64,000 nucleotides of DNA from Parasphingorhabdus sp. (GTDB taxonomy: Bacteria > Pseudomonadota > Alphaproteobacteria > Sphingomonadales > Sphingomonadaceae), in contig JAUCYS010000004.1 of the NCBI GenBank assembly GCA_030373505.1, forward strand, positions 124,001-188,000. The letters run 5' to 3'. The notes under the pieces are model-generated. The model searched no databases, was not told the origin of the DNA, and saw nothing but the letters and a program-made list of their open reading frames with translations. A program made the position numbers and the translations under genes. Shown here piece after piece: positions 45,884 to 55,642 of the stretch. How positions within the stretch are numbered: the stretch's first letter is position 1; the number at the start of each line of letters is the position of its first letter.

Positions 45884-47288
45884 TCTCTTCTTTGTCGGCT
45901 ATCTGGTCGCCCTGCTACTAATCGCTTTCAAGCGGCCTTTCCTTTTCACGCTGATCTACGCCTATATCGATATCGTCGCTCCGCAGCGACTCAGCTATTT
46001 CATGCTCAACTCGATCCCGCTGTCGCTGGTCGTCTTTGCACTGGCTCTGCTCGGCTATTTGATTGCAGACACCAAGAAAGACAGCCGCTTTTCCTTCCGT
46101 CAGGCGATGATGATATTGTTGCTTGCCTATTGCGGATATACCACCGTGCAAGCGGAGGTCCCGGCTGCGGCACTGGAAAAATGGGATTGGGTGTGGAAGG
46201 CCCTGGTTTTCGCCATCTTCCTGCCTCTTACACTCAGGACCAGGTTGCGGCTGGAAGCACTGGCACTGTTCATGGTGCTATGCGCGGGCACACTCATCAT
46301 TACCGGCGGAATCAAGACACTGGCGTCCGGCGGCGGCTATGGTGTGCTGGTGCTGCTGGTGGACAATAACAGCGGCCTCTATGAAGGATCGATAATCTCG
46401 ACGGTGGCCATCTGCATCATTCCGCTGATCCTCTGGCTCTCTCATCACGGAACCATTTTCCCGCCCGACTGGCGCGTCAAGCTGTTCGCTTATGGACTGA
46501 TCTTCTCCGCCCTGCTGATCCCGATCGGAACCCAGGCGCGGACCGGCCTTGTCTGCATCGGGGTCTGGGCCGTTCTGCAATTGCGCTTTGTCCGCTATCG
46601 GATGATTTACGCCGGATTGGCAGTGGCAATCGGCATCCTGTCGATTCCGTTGCTGCCCCAAAGTTTCACCGAACGGATGGGAACGATTGAAAATTACAAG
46701 GCGGACCAGTCGGCGTCGACCCGGCTTGCGGTCTGGCAGTGGACATGGGATTATGCGAAGCAGCATCCCTTGGGCGGCGGCTTTGACGTCTACCGAATCA
46801 ACAAGCTGACCTATGAACTGTCGGAAGTGGACGTCAGCCAATATGAGGAATGGGGTATCGACCCCGATGATGTCGACGCCCGGCTGGTGGAAGACGAGGC
46901 ACGGGCTTTTCACAGCAGCTATTTCGAAATGCTTGGCGAACAGGGCTATCCCGGTCTGATCCTCTGGCTGATGATCCATGTCGGAGGGCTATGGCGGATG
47001 GAGCTGTTGCGACGGCGATATTCGAAATCGCAGAAGCAGGACGAACAATGGGTCGCTCCGCTCGCCATAGCCCTGCAAAATGGCCACGTCATCTTCCTCG
47101 TCGGTGCCATGTTCGTCGGAATCGCCTATCAACCCTTCGTTTATATGCTGGTGGCGCTGCAAATAGGTCTCGACACCTATATGGCACGACGGTCGGCAGA
47201 GGCCCGGCAGCTTCCGATCGCCAAAAATTTGACCGGCGGAGCGCAACCAAATACTTTGCCGCAATCGCGCCGACCCTTTGCAAATTGA
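45876..47288 (+). CDS. Putative O-glycosylation ligase, exosortase-A-associated (Wzy/O-antigen-ligase-like), 470 aa
   Basis: MRDLFFVGYLVALLLIAFKRPFLFTLIYAYIDIVAPQRLSYFMLNSIPLSLVVF...; polytopic; adjacent GT. Confidence 0.88.
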   Translation: MRDLFFVGYLVALLLIAFKRPFLFTLIYAYIDIVAPQRLSYFMLNSIPLSLVVFALALLGYLIADTKKDSRFSFRQAMMILLLAYCGYTTVQAEVPAAALEKWDWVWKALVFAIFLPLTLRTRLRLEALALFMVLCAGTLIITGGIKTLASGGGYGVLVLLVDNNSGLYEGSIISTVAICIIPLILWLSHHGTIFPPDWRVKLFAYGLIFSALLIPIGTQARTGLVCIGVWAVLQLRFVRYRMIYAGLAVAIGILSIPLLPQSFTERMGTIENYKADQSASTRLAVWQWTWDYAKQHPLGGGFDVYRINKLTYELSEVDVSQYEEWGIDPDDVDARLVEDEARAFHSSYFEMLGEQGYPGLILWLMIHVGGLWRMELLRRRYSKSQKQDEQWVAPLAIALQNGHVIFLVGAMFVGIAYQPFVYMLVALQIGLDTYMARRSAEARQLPIAKNLTGGAQPNTLPQSRRPFAN

Positions 47289-47323
47289 ATGGCGCTTTCC
47301 GCCTTGCACAGTAGAAGCGGTGC

Positions 47324-48304
47324 ATGGCGCTCACTGTAACTGTCACCGTCGAACGATGGCCTGTTGCTGGCTCTTTCATCATCAGCCGGGGTGCAAAAAC
47401 CCATGTCGATGTTGTTCTGTGCGTCCTATCTGACGGGTCGGTCACCGGACGGGCGGAAGCGACACCCATCTATTATGAAGGCGAGAGCGCGGAAGAATGC
47501 GCGGACCAAATAAGGCAATTTGTTGCCGAGCATCCAAAGCTCGATCGGACGCTGTTGCTTCAGAAAATGCCCCGCGGAGCGGCGCGCAACGCCGTCGACT
47601 GCGCACTGTGGGATCTGGAATGCCGGAAAAAGAATATTGCCTTGTGGCAGCTGGCTCTCCTGCCGGAACCGGCCGCAACCGTATCGGCCCTTACCATTTC
47701 GCTCGGCACCCCCTCCCTGATGGAAAGCCATGCCCGTCAGGCCGCAACCGATGGCTACACGCTGCTGAAACTGAAACTGGCCGGGGACAATGATCATGAG
47801 CGGGTCGCCGCCGTCCATCGCGGTGCGCCAGCCGCTCGCCTGATCGTCGATGCCAATGAAAGCTGGAACGATCTCGACATCGCCGCCGAAGCCGCGCATC
47901 TCGCGCAATATTCCGTCGAACTGATTGAGCAACCGGTCAGCGCGGGCCATGACCATCTGCTGAGTGGTGTGAAATCGCCGGTTCCGCTTTGCGCCGACGA
48001 AAGCTGTCACACCAGCGCCGACATCGAGAAAATCGCGCCTTATTACGATGCCGTAAACATCAAGCTCGACAAGGCAGGTGGTCTGACCGAGGCGATCGCC
48101 ATGGCGCGGGCGGCACAGGCAATGGACCTGAGCATCATGGTCGGCTGCATGCTCTCGACCTCGCTGGGCATCCGCCCGGCCTTCGCCCTGGCCCAGATGG
48201 CGCAATGGGTTGATCTCGACGGCCCCTTGCTGTTGGCAAAGGACCGCAATCACGCCTTCCGGTTTGAACCAGGTAGAATCTTGCCTGCGGACGAAGCGAA
48301 TTAG
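47324..48304 (+). CDS. Dipeptide (L-Ala-D/L-Glu) epimerase-like enolase superfamily protein, 326 aa
   Basis: YTLLKLKLAGDNDHERVAAVHRGAPAARLIVDANESWND; ELIEQPVSAG; CADESCHT; NIKLDKAGGLTEA. Confidence 0.9.
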   Translation: MALTVTVTVERWPVAGSFIISRGAKTHVDVVLCVLSDGSVTGRAEATPIYYEGESAEECADQIRQFVAEHPKLDRTLLLQKMPRGAARNAVDCALWDLECRKKNIALWQLALLPEPAATVSALTISLGTPSLMESHARQAATDGYTLLKLKLAGDNDHERVAAVHRGAPAARLIVDANESWNDLDIAAEAAHLAQYSVELIEQPVSAGHDHLLSGVKSPVPLCADESCHTSADIEKIAPYYDAVNIKLDKAGGLTEAIAMARAAQAMDLSIMVGCMLSTSLGIRPAFALAQMAQWVDLDGPLLLAKDRNHAFRFEPGRILPADEAN

Positions 48305-48313
48305 CCGTGCGGC

Positions 48314-48607
48314 CTAGATGCCGTCCATATATTCGATGACCGGAGCCGCCGCCATGCACGGTGCCAGCTTCGGACCGGCCGCGCGAAAATGATCCGACTT
48401 GCCATGCGCATCCAGCGCTGCCTGATCGACGTAGCGCTCCAGCACTTTATATTGTTGAGGATTGTCCTTGCACCGGAAGACCGAGTAAAATTCGTTGCCC
48501 GGCTCGTTGGCCCGAACGGCTGCCATCAATTCGGAAAAAATGGCTTCAAAATCGGCATTCTTGCCTTCGGCCACAGTTAGTGTCGCGATTACGCCCACGG
48601 TTGCCAT
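48314..48607 (-). CDS. Antibiotic biosynthesis monooxygenase (ABM)/putative quinol monooxygenase, 97 aa
   Basis: MATVGVIATLTVAEGKNADFEAIFSELMAAVRANEPGNEFYSVFRCKDNPQQYKVLERYVDQAALDAHGKSDHF. Confidence 0.88.
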   Translation of the reverse strand: MATVGVIATLTVAEGKNADFEAIFSELMAAVRANEPGNEFYSVFRCKDNPQQYKVLERYVDQAALDAHGKSDHFRAAGPKLAPCMAAAPVIEYMDGI

Positions 48608-48623
48608 GATATCGTCTCCCATT

Positions 48624-48655
48624 AAAAAAGGGCCGGCGGTTTTCCGCCGACCCTT
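48624..48655 (-). terminator. Rho-independent terminator of thiolase gene
   Basis: Minus strand GGGTCGGCGG-AAAA-CCGCCGGCCC-TTTTTT. Confidence 0.85.
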
Positions 48656-48668
48656 AATATTTCCGCTA

Positions 48669-49847
48669 TCAGAAAATCTCGAACAGTCCGGCAGCGCCCT
48701 GTCCGCCACCGATGCACATGGTGACGACGGCATATTTTGCCCCGCGACGCTTGCCCTCGATCAGGGCATGGCCGGTACAACGTGCTCCGGTCATGCCATA
48801 CGGATGGCCAATCGAAATCGAGCCCCCGTTGACGTTCAAAAGCTCGTCGGGAATGCCCAGCTTCTGCTGACAGTAAAGCACCTGCACGGCAAAGGCTTCG
48901 TTCAGTTCCCAAAGGCCGATATCGTCCATTTTCAGGTCAAAGCGCTCGAGCAATTTGGGGATCGCGAAAACCGGACCAATACCCATTTCATCAGGCTTGG
49001 TGCCAGCGACGGCCATCCCGACATAGCGACCCAAGGGATTAAGCCCGGCTTTTTCTGCTGCTTTGGCTTCCATCACAACGCAGGCTGCAGATCCGTCGGA
49101 GAGCTGCGAGGCATTGCCTGCGGTTACAATATTGTCGGGTCCGAGAACCGGCTTGAGCGACTGCAGGCCTTCAAGCGTGGTCGAAGGACGGTTGCCTTCA
49201 TCCTTGCTGATCGTAACCTCGACGTGGGAAATCTCCTTTGTTTCCTTGTCCTGCACGCCCATCGTGGTGGTCACTTCGACAATTTCGTCATCGAAGCGGC
49301 CGGCTTCCTGCGCGGCGGCAGTGCGCATCTGGGACTGCAGCGCATATTCGTCGCACGCTTCGCGGCTGATGCCATAACGCTCGCCTACCACTTCCGCAGT
49401 CTGCAGCATCGGCATGTAGATGTCGTCATGCATTTTCATCAGTTCGCGATCCGGCTGGACCCGCATTTCCGCTGTCTGCACGGTCGAGATCGACTCCTGC
49501 CCGCCGCCGACGACGATGTTCATCCGGTCGAGCGTTACCTGTTTGGAAGCGGTGGCAATCGCCATCAGGCCGGAGGAACATTGCCGGTCGATCGTCATGC
49601 CGGGCACTTCGATCGGGAAGCCAGCGCGCAGGGCAACCTGGCGGGCGAGATTGCCTGCCTGCGAACCCTGCTGCAACGCGCTGCCCCATACGACATCGTC
49701 GATCATGCCGGGATCAATGCCCGCTCTTTCGACCGCTGCTTTCGCAGAATAATGGCCCAGCGTCGCACCGGTCGTCGTGTTGAAGGCACCCTTGTAGGCG
49801 CGGCCTATGGGTGTGCGGGCGGTGGAAACGATGACTGCGTCACGCAT
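48669..49847 (-). CDS. Acetyl-CoA C-acyltransferase (thiolase), 392 aa
   Basis: [50 protein letters not shown]. Confidence 0.95.
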   Translation of the reverse strand: MRDAVIVSTARTPIGRAYKGAFNTTTGATLGHYSAKAAVERAGIDPGMIDDVVWGSALQQGSQAGNLARQVALRAGFPIEVPGMTIDRQCSSGLMAIATASKQVTLDRMNIVVGGGQESISTVQTAEMRVQPDRELMKMHDDIYMPMLQTAEVVGERYGISREACDEYALQSQMRTAAAQEAGRFDDEIVEVTTTMGVQDKETKEISHVEVTISKDEGNRPSTTLEGLQSLKPVLGPDNIVTAGNASQLSDGSAACVVMEAKAAEKAGLNPLGRYVGMAVAGTKPDEMGIGPVFAIPKLLERFDLKMDDIGLWELNEAFAVQVLYCQQKLGIPDELLNVNGGSISIGHPYGMTGARCTGHALIEGKRRGAKYAVVTMCIGGGQGAAGLFEIF

Positions 49848-49957
49848 GTAGATATTCCTTTATGATTGATATCGGATTCGAACTTTGGCGCTATTGTCCC
49901 CGTTAACCACGCAATTAACAAGGGATTTTTTCAGGACCCTGCTGCCGCTACGGCACG

Positions 49958-51124
49958 CTAGTCCTTGCTGGCGAGCGCCCCGAAACCGCCTTCTGGATAA
50001 GGCAAGATCATCTCGCCATCGGGGGCCGCGGTGAAAGTGGTCTGTGTGGGATAGGCAAATTCCAGACCCGCTTCATTAAAGGCCTGCAATATCGCGAGCC
50101 CGATCCGGTGACGGCCCTCATAGACCACATCATAGTCGCTGCTCATGATATCGAAATCGAGCTCGAAATTGATCGAACTGTCGCCGAATCCGACAAAGCC
50201 CGACCGGATGAACACCGCCTCGTTTTCTTCCACGATCTTCTTGAGCAGACCCGGAATCCGTCGCGCCTCATCCGGTTTGGTCTGATAAATGACGCCGATG
50301 CCGAAGCGCGTCCGCCGCCTCGCCAGGCGAGTCATATTGACGATTTCCTTGCCCAGCAGATTGGTATTGGAAATGATGATTTCCTCACCGGTGATCGCCC
50401 GCAACCGCGTACTTTTGAGGCCGATTTTCTCAATCGTTCCCACCGTCGTATCGTAGCTGATCGTCTCGCCGCGTCGGAACGGCTTGTCGAAAATGATCGA
50501 CAGGGCCGCGAACAGATCGGAGAAAATGCCCTGGGCCGCCAGACCGATAGCGATACCGCCGACTCCCAGACCGGCGATCAGGCCGGTCACATCCACACCC
50601 AGATTGTCCAGGATCATGATGGCAGCGACGGCAAAAACCACGAAAGTAACCAGCAGACGGATGAGCGTCATCGCGTTTTCCAGCGTCTCATGCTGATCCG
50701 GGTCCTGCGAGGTCCGGCGGACGATCAGTCCGAGAATGACTTCCCGCAGCCAGAAGGCAACTTGCAACACCGCCGAAATCGTGAACAATATGTGCACCAC
50801 CCGGTCAACGCTCGACGGGGCGCTGGCAAAATTCACGACCAGCTCCGCAGATACCATGAGCATGAAAAATTTGCTGGTACGGGCAATGGTCTTGCCCAGG
50901 ATCGCCCGATAGCCTGTCAGGTCGTCGTTGTTCCGCACATATCGCGCGGCCAAACGCTTGATTGCCCCGAGCAGGAAGAAGATTGCGGTACCTATGGCAA
51001 CTGCGAGAAGAAGTTCCATATAATGGTTCGAAAGCCACGTTGCCCCGTCGCTGATCAGTCGCTGAACAGATGCACCGATATCCGGCATTGCGGGCGAGGA
51101 GGCTGTATCAGATGTTTTTGTCAT
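49958..51124 (-). CDS. Mechanosensitive ion channel (MscS) family, 388 aa
   Basis: LGVGGIAIGLAAQGIFSDLFAALSIIFDKPFRRGETISYDTTVGTIEKIGLKSTRLRAITGEEIIISN. Confidence 0.94.
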   Translation of the reverse strand: MTKTSDTASSPAMPDIGASVQRLISDGATWLSNHYMELLLAVAIGTAIFFLLGAIKRLAARYVRNNDDLTGYRAILGKTIARTSKFFMLMVSAELVVNFASAPSSVDRVVHILFTISAVLQVAFWLREVILGLIVRRTSQDPDQHETLENAMTLIRLLVTFVVFAVAAIMILDNLGVDVTGLIAGLGVGGIAIGLAAQGIFSDLFAALSIIFDKPFRRGETISYDTTVGTIEKIGLKSTRLRAITGEEIIISNTNLLGKEIVNMTRLARRRTRFGIGVIYQTKPDEARRIPGLLKKIVEENEAVFIRSGFVGFGDSSINFELDFDIMSSDYDVVYEGRHRIGLAILQAFNEAGLEFAYPTQTTFTAAPDGEMILPYPEGGFGALASKD

Positions 51125-51183
51125 AGCGCTTCAGCTAAGATGAAGTGCGGGCAATAACAACCCGTGGGATGCAATCTTCACCG

Positions 51184-51954
51184 TCACCGCTGATCGCCCG
51201 TGCCTGCACGGGCACCGATGAGAAATTCCACATTGCCCTTGGGGCCGGTAATAGGGCTTTCCGTAACCCCCATGATGTTGCAGCCGCTTGCGATCAGCCA
51301 GTCTCTGACTTTGTCACAGGCCGCCTGGCGAACCGCTTCATCGCGGACAACGCCCCCTTTACCGACATCGCTGCGTTCCGCCTCAAATTGTGGTTTCACC
51401 AGCGCCACCAGTATCGCGCCTGGCTTGGCAAACTCCAGCGGTCGTTCCAGCACCTTGACCAGCGAGATGAAACTGGCGTCGCATACGATGATGTCGACTT
51501 TTTCCGGAATATGCTGTTCGGTCAGGATTCGGGCGCTGGTCTGCTCGTGCACCACAACCCGCTCGTCCTGGCGCAGCTTCCACGCCAGCTGGTTGGTGCC
51601 GCTATCCACTGCGTAGACTTTCTTCGCCCCGCCCTGGAGCAATACGTCGGTAAAGCCCCCCGTGCTGCTGCCGACATCCATCGCGGTCATCCCGGCGACA
51701 TCTATCGCGAAATGACGCAGCGCATGGTCCAGCTTGATACCGCCGCGCGACACCCAGGGATGGTCTTTGCCTTTGAGTTCAATCGCTGCATCGCTGGCAA
51801 TCTTGTGACCCGGCTTGTCGATTTTCTTTCCCGCCACGCTCACCAGGCCCGCCATGATATAGGCCTGCGCCTTGGCGCGGCTTTCGGCGAGGCCGCGATC
51901 CGCCAACAGCTGGTCAACGCGTTGCTTCGCGACTTTGGGTTCTGAACTGGACAT
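51184..51954 (-). CDS. tlyA: TlyA family rRNA (cytidine-2'-O)-methyltransferase, 256 aa
   Basis: RVDQLLADRGLAESRAKAQAYIMAGLVSVAGKKIDKPG; DVGSSTGGFTDVLLQGGAKKVYAVD. Confidence 0.94.
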   Translation of the reverse strand: MSSSEPKVAKQRVDQLLADRGLAESRAKAQAYIMAGLVSVAGKKIDKPGHKIASDAAIELKGKDHPWVSRGGIKLDHALRHFAIDVAGMTAMDVGSSTGGFTDVLLQGGAKKVYAVDSGTNQLAWKLRQDERVVVHEQTSARILTEQHIPEKVDIIVCDASFISLVKVLERPLEFAKPGAILVALVKPQFEAERSDVGKGGVVRDEAVRQAACDKVRDWLIASGCNIMGVTESPITGPKGNVEFLIGARAGTGDQR

Positions 51955-52004
51955 CGGAAATGAGGACTAGCCTAGCCCGATCCTTTTGGCCATATTCCTT
52001 GGCT

Positions 52005-52544
52005 ATGAGAATCATTGCTATCCCTCGCCTCCTTCCCTTCGCGCTGCTTGCTCTCGCAGGTTGCTCGACTGCGATCCCTGAACCGGCTCCAGCTCCCGAG
52101 CCCATCAAACCTGTCGCAGCCCCCGCGCCAGCACCAGCCCCGCTTTCGGACAACTGGATTGACTGGCCGATCACCCCTGGTACTTGGACATACCGTGAGG
52201 ATGGCCGTGGCTCGCTGGCGCTTTTCGGCGAAATCGGAAAAGATGCGGTATTCATCATCCGCTGCGATCAATCGCGTCGGCAATTGTTCCTCTCCCGCGC
52301 CGGTGCGGTTGGAAACGGGGCCACCATGCTATTGCGGGCCAGCGCCGGGCAGGCATCCTATCCAGCGACCAACAGTGGCGGAACGCCCGCCTATGCCGCG
52401 ATCTCGGTATCTCCCGGCGACCTCATGATGGACCGTATCGCCTATAGCCGCGGCCGCTTTGCGGTTGAAACCAGCGGCCTGCGCTCGCTCGCAATCCCCG
52501 CTTGGCCGGAATTCAGTCGTGTGGTGGAAGATTGTCGCCGGTAA
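52005..52544 (+). CDS. Putative lipoprotein
   Basis: MRIIAIPRLLPFALLALAGCSTAIPEPAPAPEP lipobox LAGC. Confidence 0.78.
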   Translation: MRIIAIPRLLPFALLALAGCSTAIPEPAPAPEPIKPVAAPAPAPAPLSDNWIDWPITPGTWTYREDGRGSLALFGEIGKDAVFIIRCDQSRRQLFLSRAGAVGNGATMLLRASAGQASYPATNSGGTPAYAAISVSPGDLMMDRIAYSRGRFAVETSGLRSLAIPAWPEFSRVVEDCRR

Positions 52545-52661
52545 TCCGATGCCTATCAGGCCGGAACGCGCAATTGTGACAGCAAAATAAATAATTTCAA
52601 GTCTTGTTCACGAGTCGGATTTGATTCACACCACAAGGGTCGAACAGCGGAGAGAAGTTCA

Positions 52662-52766
52662 ATGCAACAGTTCGTATTTCATTCACAAGCGAAAGGAGGT
52701 GGTCCGATGTCTCATGGTTCAGCACAGGGGTCGGAAAAATCCGTTCGGGGGGCATATCTGATCTAG
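52662..52766 (+). CDS. Candidate 34-aa mini-ORF with internal ATG preceded by AAAGGAGGTGGTCCG
   Basis: MQQFVFHSQAKGGGPMSHGSAQGSEKSVRGAYLI*; near-perfect SD at 52693-52703 upstream of in-frame ATG 52707. Confidence 0.4.
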   Translation: MQQFVFHSQAKGGGPMSHGSAQGSEKSVRGAYLI

Positions 52767-52814
52767 AAATCAGGCAACCCGGCAGCGGCACTTCCTACCG
52801 CTGACCCATGTTCA

Positions 52815-52850
52815 GAGGCTGTTGGTCCTTCGGGACCAGCAGCCTCTTTT
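52815..52850 (+). terminator. Rho-independent terminator with UUCG tetraloop
   Basis: GAGGCTGTTGGTCC-TTCG-GGACCAGCAGCCTC-TTTT (one G-U). Confidence 0.85.
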
Positions 52851-53329
52851 CATTTCGCGCGGTCAGAATTTTCTAGATATTCCTCCCGGATCATGAAATC
52901 GCGAATACCGATCCGCACTTCGCGGAAGAATTGGATCAGGGCCACCGAAAGCAAAAGCACGGCGGTGATGAAAGCGCCTGCCACAACTTCTGCCAGCAGC
53001 GGGTAGCTGGTCAGACCCATGACAAATAACAAGCCGATCAGAATACAGACCACAATGGCGCTAACGACGCTGAAATAGATGGCGCTGTTCACATATTTGA
53101 TCCGCAACTGCAGATCCCGCAATTCGTTGACGCATAAAATATGCTCCGCTCCCTCGGTTTCGAGAAAGCGATTTTGCATGAGCCGGGAGCGGTCAATGAT
53201 CCGGGCCAGCCTGCCGGTAAAAATATTGAGCATGCTTCCCATGGCAACCAGCAAAAAGGCCGGTGCCATGGCGATTTGCAATACGGTTACGATATCCGCC
53301 TTCGCGAGATCCGACAGCACCGGTATCAT
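52850..53329 (-). CDS. DUF2721 family membrane protein, 159 aa
   Basis: LVAMGSMLNIFTGRLARIIDRSRLMQNRF; TM segments. Confidence 0.88.
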   Translation of the reverse strand: MIPVLSDLAKADIVTVLQIAMAPAFLLVAMGSMLNIFTGRLARIIDRSRLMQNRFLETEGAEHILCVNELRDLQLRIKYVNSAIYFSVVSAIVVCILIGLLFVMGLTSYPLLAEVVAGAFITAVLLLSVALIQFFREVRIGIRDFMIREEYLENSDRAK

Positions 53330-54102
53330 GTCTTCATCCTGATTCGCACGGTCAGGCCTTTCGCCGGTTTCTCGTCCCAGACCGCCAGGTCAAACCGTTC
53401 CGCATCGGCCCTGGCGCGGTCGAGCACGGCGTTCGGCACGTCGGCGCTGGCAAAAATCTGGTCGGCGCGGCCCAGCAGGCGGGCTTGCCGCAAGGTGAGA
53501 TCATCCGGATCCGCGCTGGTCAGCAGCATATCCTCAACTTCGGAGAGGTCCTTTGCGAAACGCATGGCCAGCCAGGTTTCGAGATTGGATGACGAGTTTT
53601 CCGACAAAACATCAACAACGCCGCCAGGGTCCAGGGCCGCATCAATGGCCTTGCGACGCTCGGAGCCTTCAGGCCAGATCTGCTTGATCCGTTCCCGCGC
53701 AGCAGAAAGGCCGCTGGCGAGACTGCCGAGATTCCCCGGTATCAGTTGTTCCAGCCGCTGACGCAGCGACTTCGCAAGACCTGCGGAGGCTCCACCGGTG
53801 CCGATGGCGATCAGAACCGGATCGCGGTCGACAAGCGCCGGTGTCGTATAATCGCACAAGGCAGACCGGTCGACGGCATTGACCAGAAGGCCTCGCGCCT
53901 TGAGCCGCTTGACTGCAGCCAGTGCTTCCTCATCATCCTCAAGGGCAACCACCGCAAGCACAGCGTCCGAAGCAGCTTCATCATCGACGATCACGGCGCC
54001 AGCGCGCTCGTACAGCCGCCGCTTCGCATCCGCCATTTCTCCAGTGCCTAGCAATATGACCTTTCGCCCGGAAAGATTCACAAAGATCGGCAGCTGATTC
54101 AT
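53326..54102 (-). CDS. Precorrin-2 dehydrogenase/sirohydrochlorin ferrochelatase (siroheme synthase N-domain), 258 aa
   Basis: LPIFVNLSGRKVILLGTGEMADAKRRLYERAGAVIV; IGTGGASAGLAKSLRQRLEQLIP. Confidence 0.93.
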   Translation of the reverse strand: MNQLPIFVNLSGRKVILLGTGEMADAKRRLYERAGAVIVDDEAASDAVLAVVALEDDEEALAAVKRLKARGLLVNAVDRSALCDYTTPALVDRDPVLIAIGTGGASAGLAKSLRQRLEQLIPGNLGSLASGLSAARERIKQIWPEGSERRKAIDAALDPGGVVDVLSENSSSNLETWLAMRFAKDLSEVEDMLLTSADPDDLTLRQARLLGRADQIFASADVPNAVLDRARADAERFDLAVWDEKPAKGLTVRIRMKT

Positions 54103-55358
54103 TTCAGCCAGTCGGGCACATGTTCGGCCGCCATGATCGTTGCCGGCTCGATCCGGTCGGCAACCACCGCATAGCGATCGCCATCGACCAGCACCTCCGG
54201 CACCAGAGGCCGGCTGTTATAGGTATTCGCCATGGTTGCGCCATAGGCGCCGGCGGTACGAAATATGCCGAGATCATCCGTCTGCACTCGATCAACCACC
54301 CGCTCCTTGGCGAAAATATCGCTGCTTTCGCAAATTGGGCCGACGATCGATGCCACCATGGTCTCGCCGCTTGGCTCCACGGCCTCAAAATCATGCCATG
54401 CGTCATAAATGGCTGGCCGCATCAAATCGTTCATCGCTGCGTCAACGATCACAAAATCGCTGTCCAGGCCGGGTTTGATCCGGATCACCTTGGTGATCAT
54501 GACACCGCTATTGCCGGCGATGACCCGGCCGGGTTCGAACATCAGGGTCACGTCCCACCCCTGCGTCACCCTCGCAACCATCGCGCCATATTCCGCAGGA
54601 CTAGGCGGATTGTCCTCCGGCTTGTAGGGCACGCCAAGGCCGCCACCCAGATCGACATGCGTGATGACATGTCCCGCGCTGCGCAACTGCGTCACCAGTT
54701 CACCCATTCTTGCATAGCATTTTTCAAGCGGGTCAAGCCGCTGCAACTGGCTGCCGATATGGACGGCCACCCCGCGCAGGTTCAGTCCCTCGAATTTCGC
54801 AAGACGGGCATAAATATCCGGCGCGACATCAATCGCGACTCCGAATTTATTTTCCTTCTTGCCGGTTGAAATCTTCGCATGGGTTCCCGCATCGACATCG
54901 GGATTGACCCGCAGCGTTGCGGACGCCTTCACGCCCCGGGCGGCTGCTATCTCCGCCAGCATCTCGCCTTCTTCTTCCGATTCGAGATTGAACTGCCCGA
55001 TGCCCTTGTCGAGGCCGAGCGCCAGTTCCTCGCGACTTTTGCCAACTCCGGAAAAGACGATGTCTTCCGCCTTCATTCCCGCCGCCAGCGCCCGCTGCAA
55101 TTCACCGCCGGAGACAACATCAGCGCCATAGCCCTGATTGGCCAGAATCCGCAGGACCGCCAGATTGGGATTCGCCTTGACCGCGAATGCGAGGTGAATT
55201 TTACCGGCATCCTTCAGGCCTTCCCGAAAGACGCGCGCGTGGCGCTCGAGCGTCGCCCGGGAATAGACATACACCGGCGTGCCGACTTCTTTCGCGATTT
55301 GCGACAAAGGAATATCTTCCGCGTGCAAAACACCATTTTTAAGCTGGAAATGGTCCAA
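54099..55358 (-). CDS. lysA: Diaminopimelate decarboxylase, 419 aa
   Basis: HLAFAVKANPNLAVLRILANQGYGADVVSGGELQRALAAGM; GPICESSDIFAKER; GAYGATMANTYNSR. Confidence 0.97.
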   Translation of the reverse strand: MDHFQLKNGVLHAEDIPLSQIAKEVGTPVYVYSRATLERHARVFREGLKDAGKIHLAFAVKANPNLAVLRILANQGYGADVVSGGELQRALAAGMKAEDIVFSGVGKSREELALGLDKGIGQFNLESEEEGEMLAEIAAARGVKASATLRVNPDVDAGTHAKISTGKKENKFGVAIDVAPDIYARLAKFEGLNLRGVAVHIGSQLQRLDPLEKCYARMGELVTQLRSAGHVITHVDLGGGLGVPYKPEDNPPSPAEYGAMVARVTQGWDVTLMFEPGRVIAGNSGVMITKVIRIKPGLDSDFVIVDAAMNDLMRPAIYDAWHDFEAVEPSGETMVASIVGPICESSDIFAKERVVDRVQTDDLGIFRTAGAYGATMANTYNSRPLVPEVLVDGDRYAVVADRIEPATIMAAEHVPDWLK

Positions 55359-55389
55359 AATCTTGTACTTTCAAACGGTTGGAACGGGA

Positions 55390-55641
55390 TTAGCCAGGGG
55401 GCGGCAGGTCAAATTCGTCATTCTGACGTTTTTCCGAGCGGCGAAGCAGTTCGTCGCTGCGCTCCGGTTTTGCCTGGCTTGATGGGACCAGCAGCTCTTC
55501 TCCGCTGGGCGCTTTCATTTCGCCATAGACGGGTGGAGGCAGCGCTTCACCCTTTGCGGGCTGCAAGGCACCACGGTTGCCGCATGCGGCGAGCATCACC
55601 GTCACACCGGCCAGCAGCAGGATCGAAGGAATTTTCTTCAT
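55390..55641 (-). CDS. Small LptM-like lipoprotein, 83 aa
   Basis: LLLAGVTVMLAACGNRGALQPAKGEALPP; located between argH and lysA as in many proteobacteria. Confidence 0.85.
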   Translation of the reverse strand: MKKIPSILLLAGVTVMLAACGNRGALQPAKGEALPPPVYGEMKAPSGEELLVPSSQAKPERSDELLRRSEKRQNDEFDLPPPG

Positions 55642-55642
55642 T

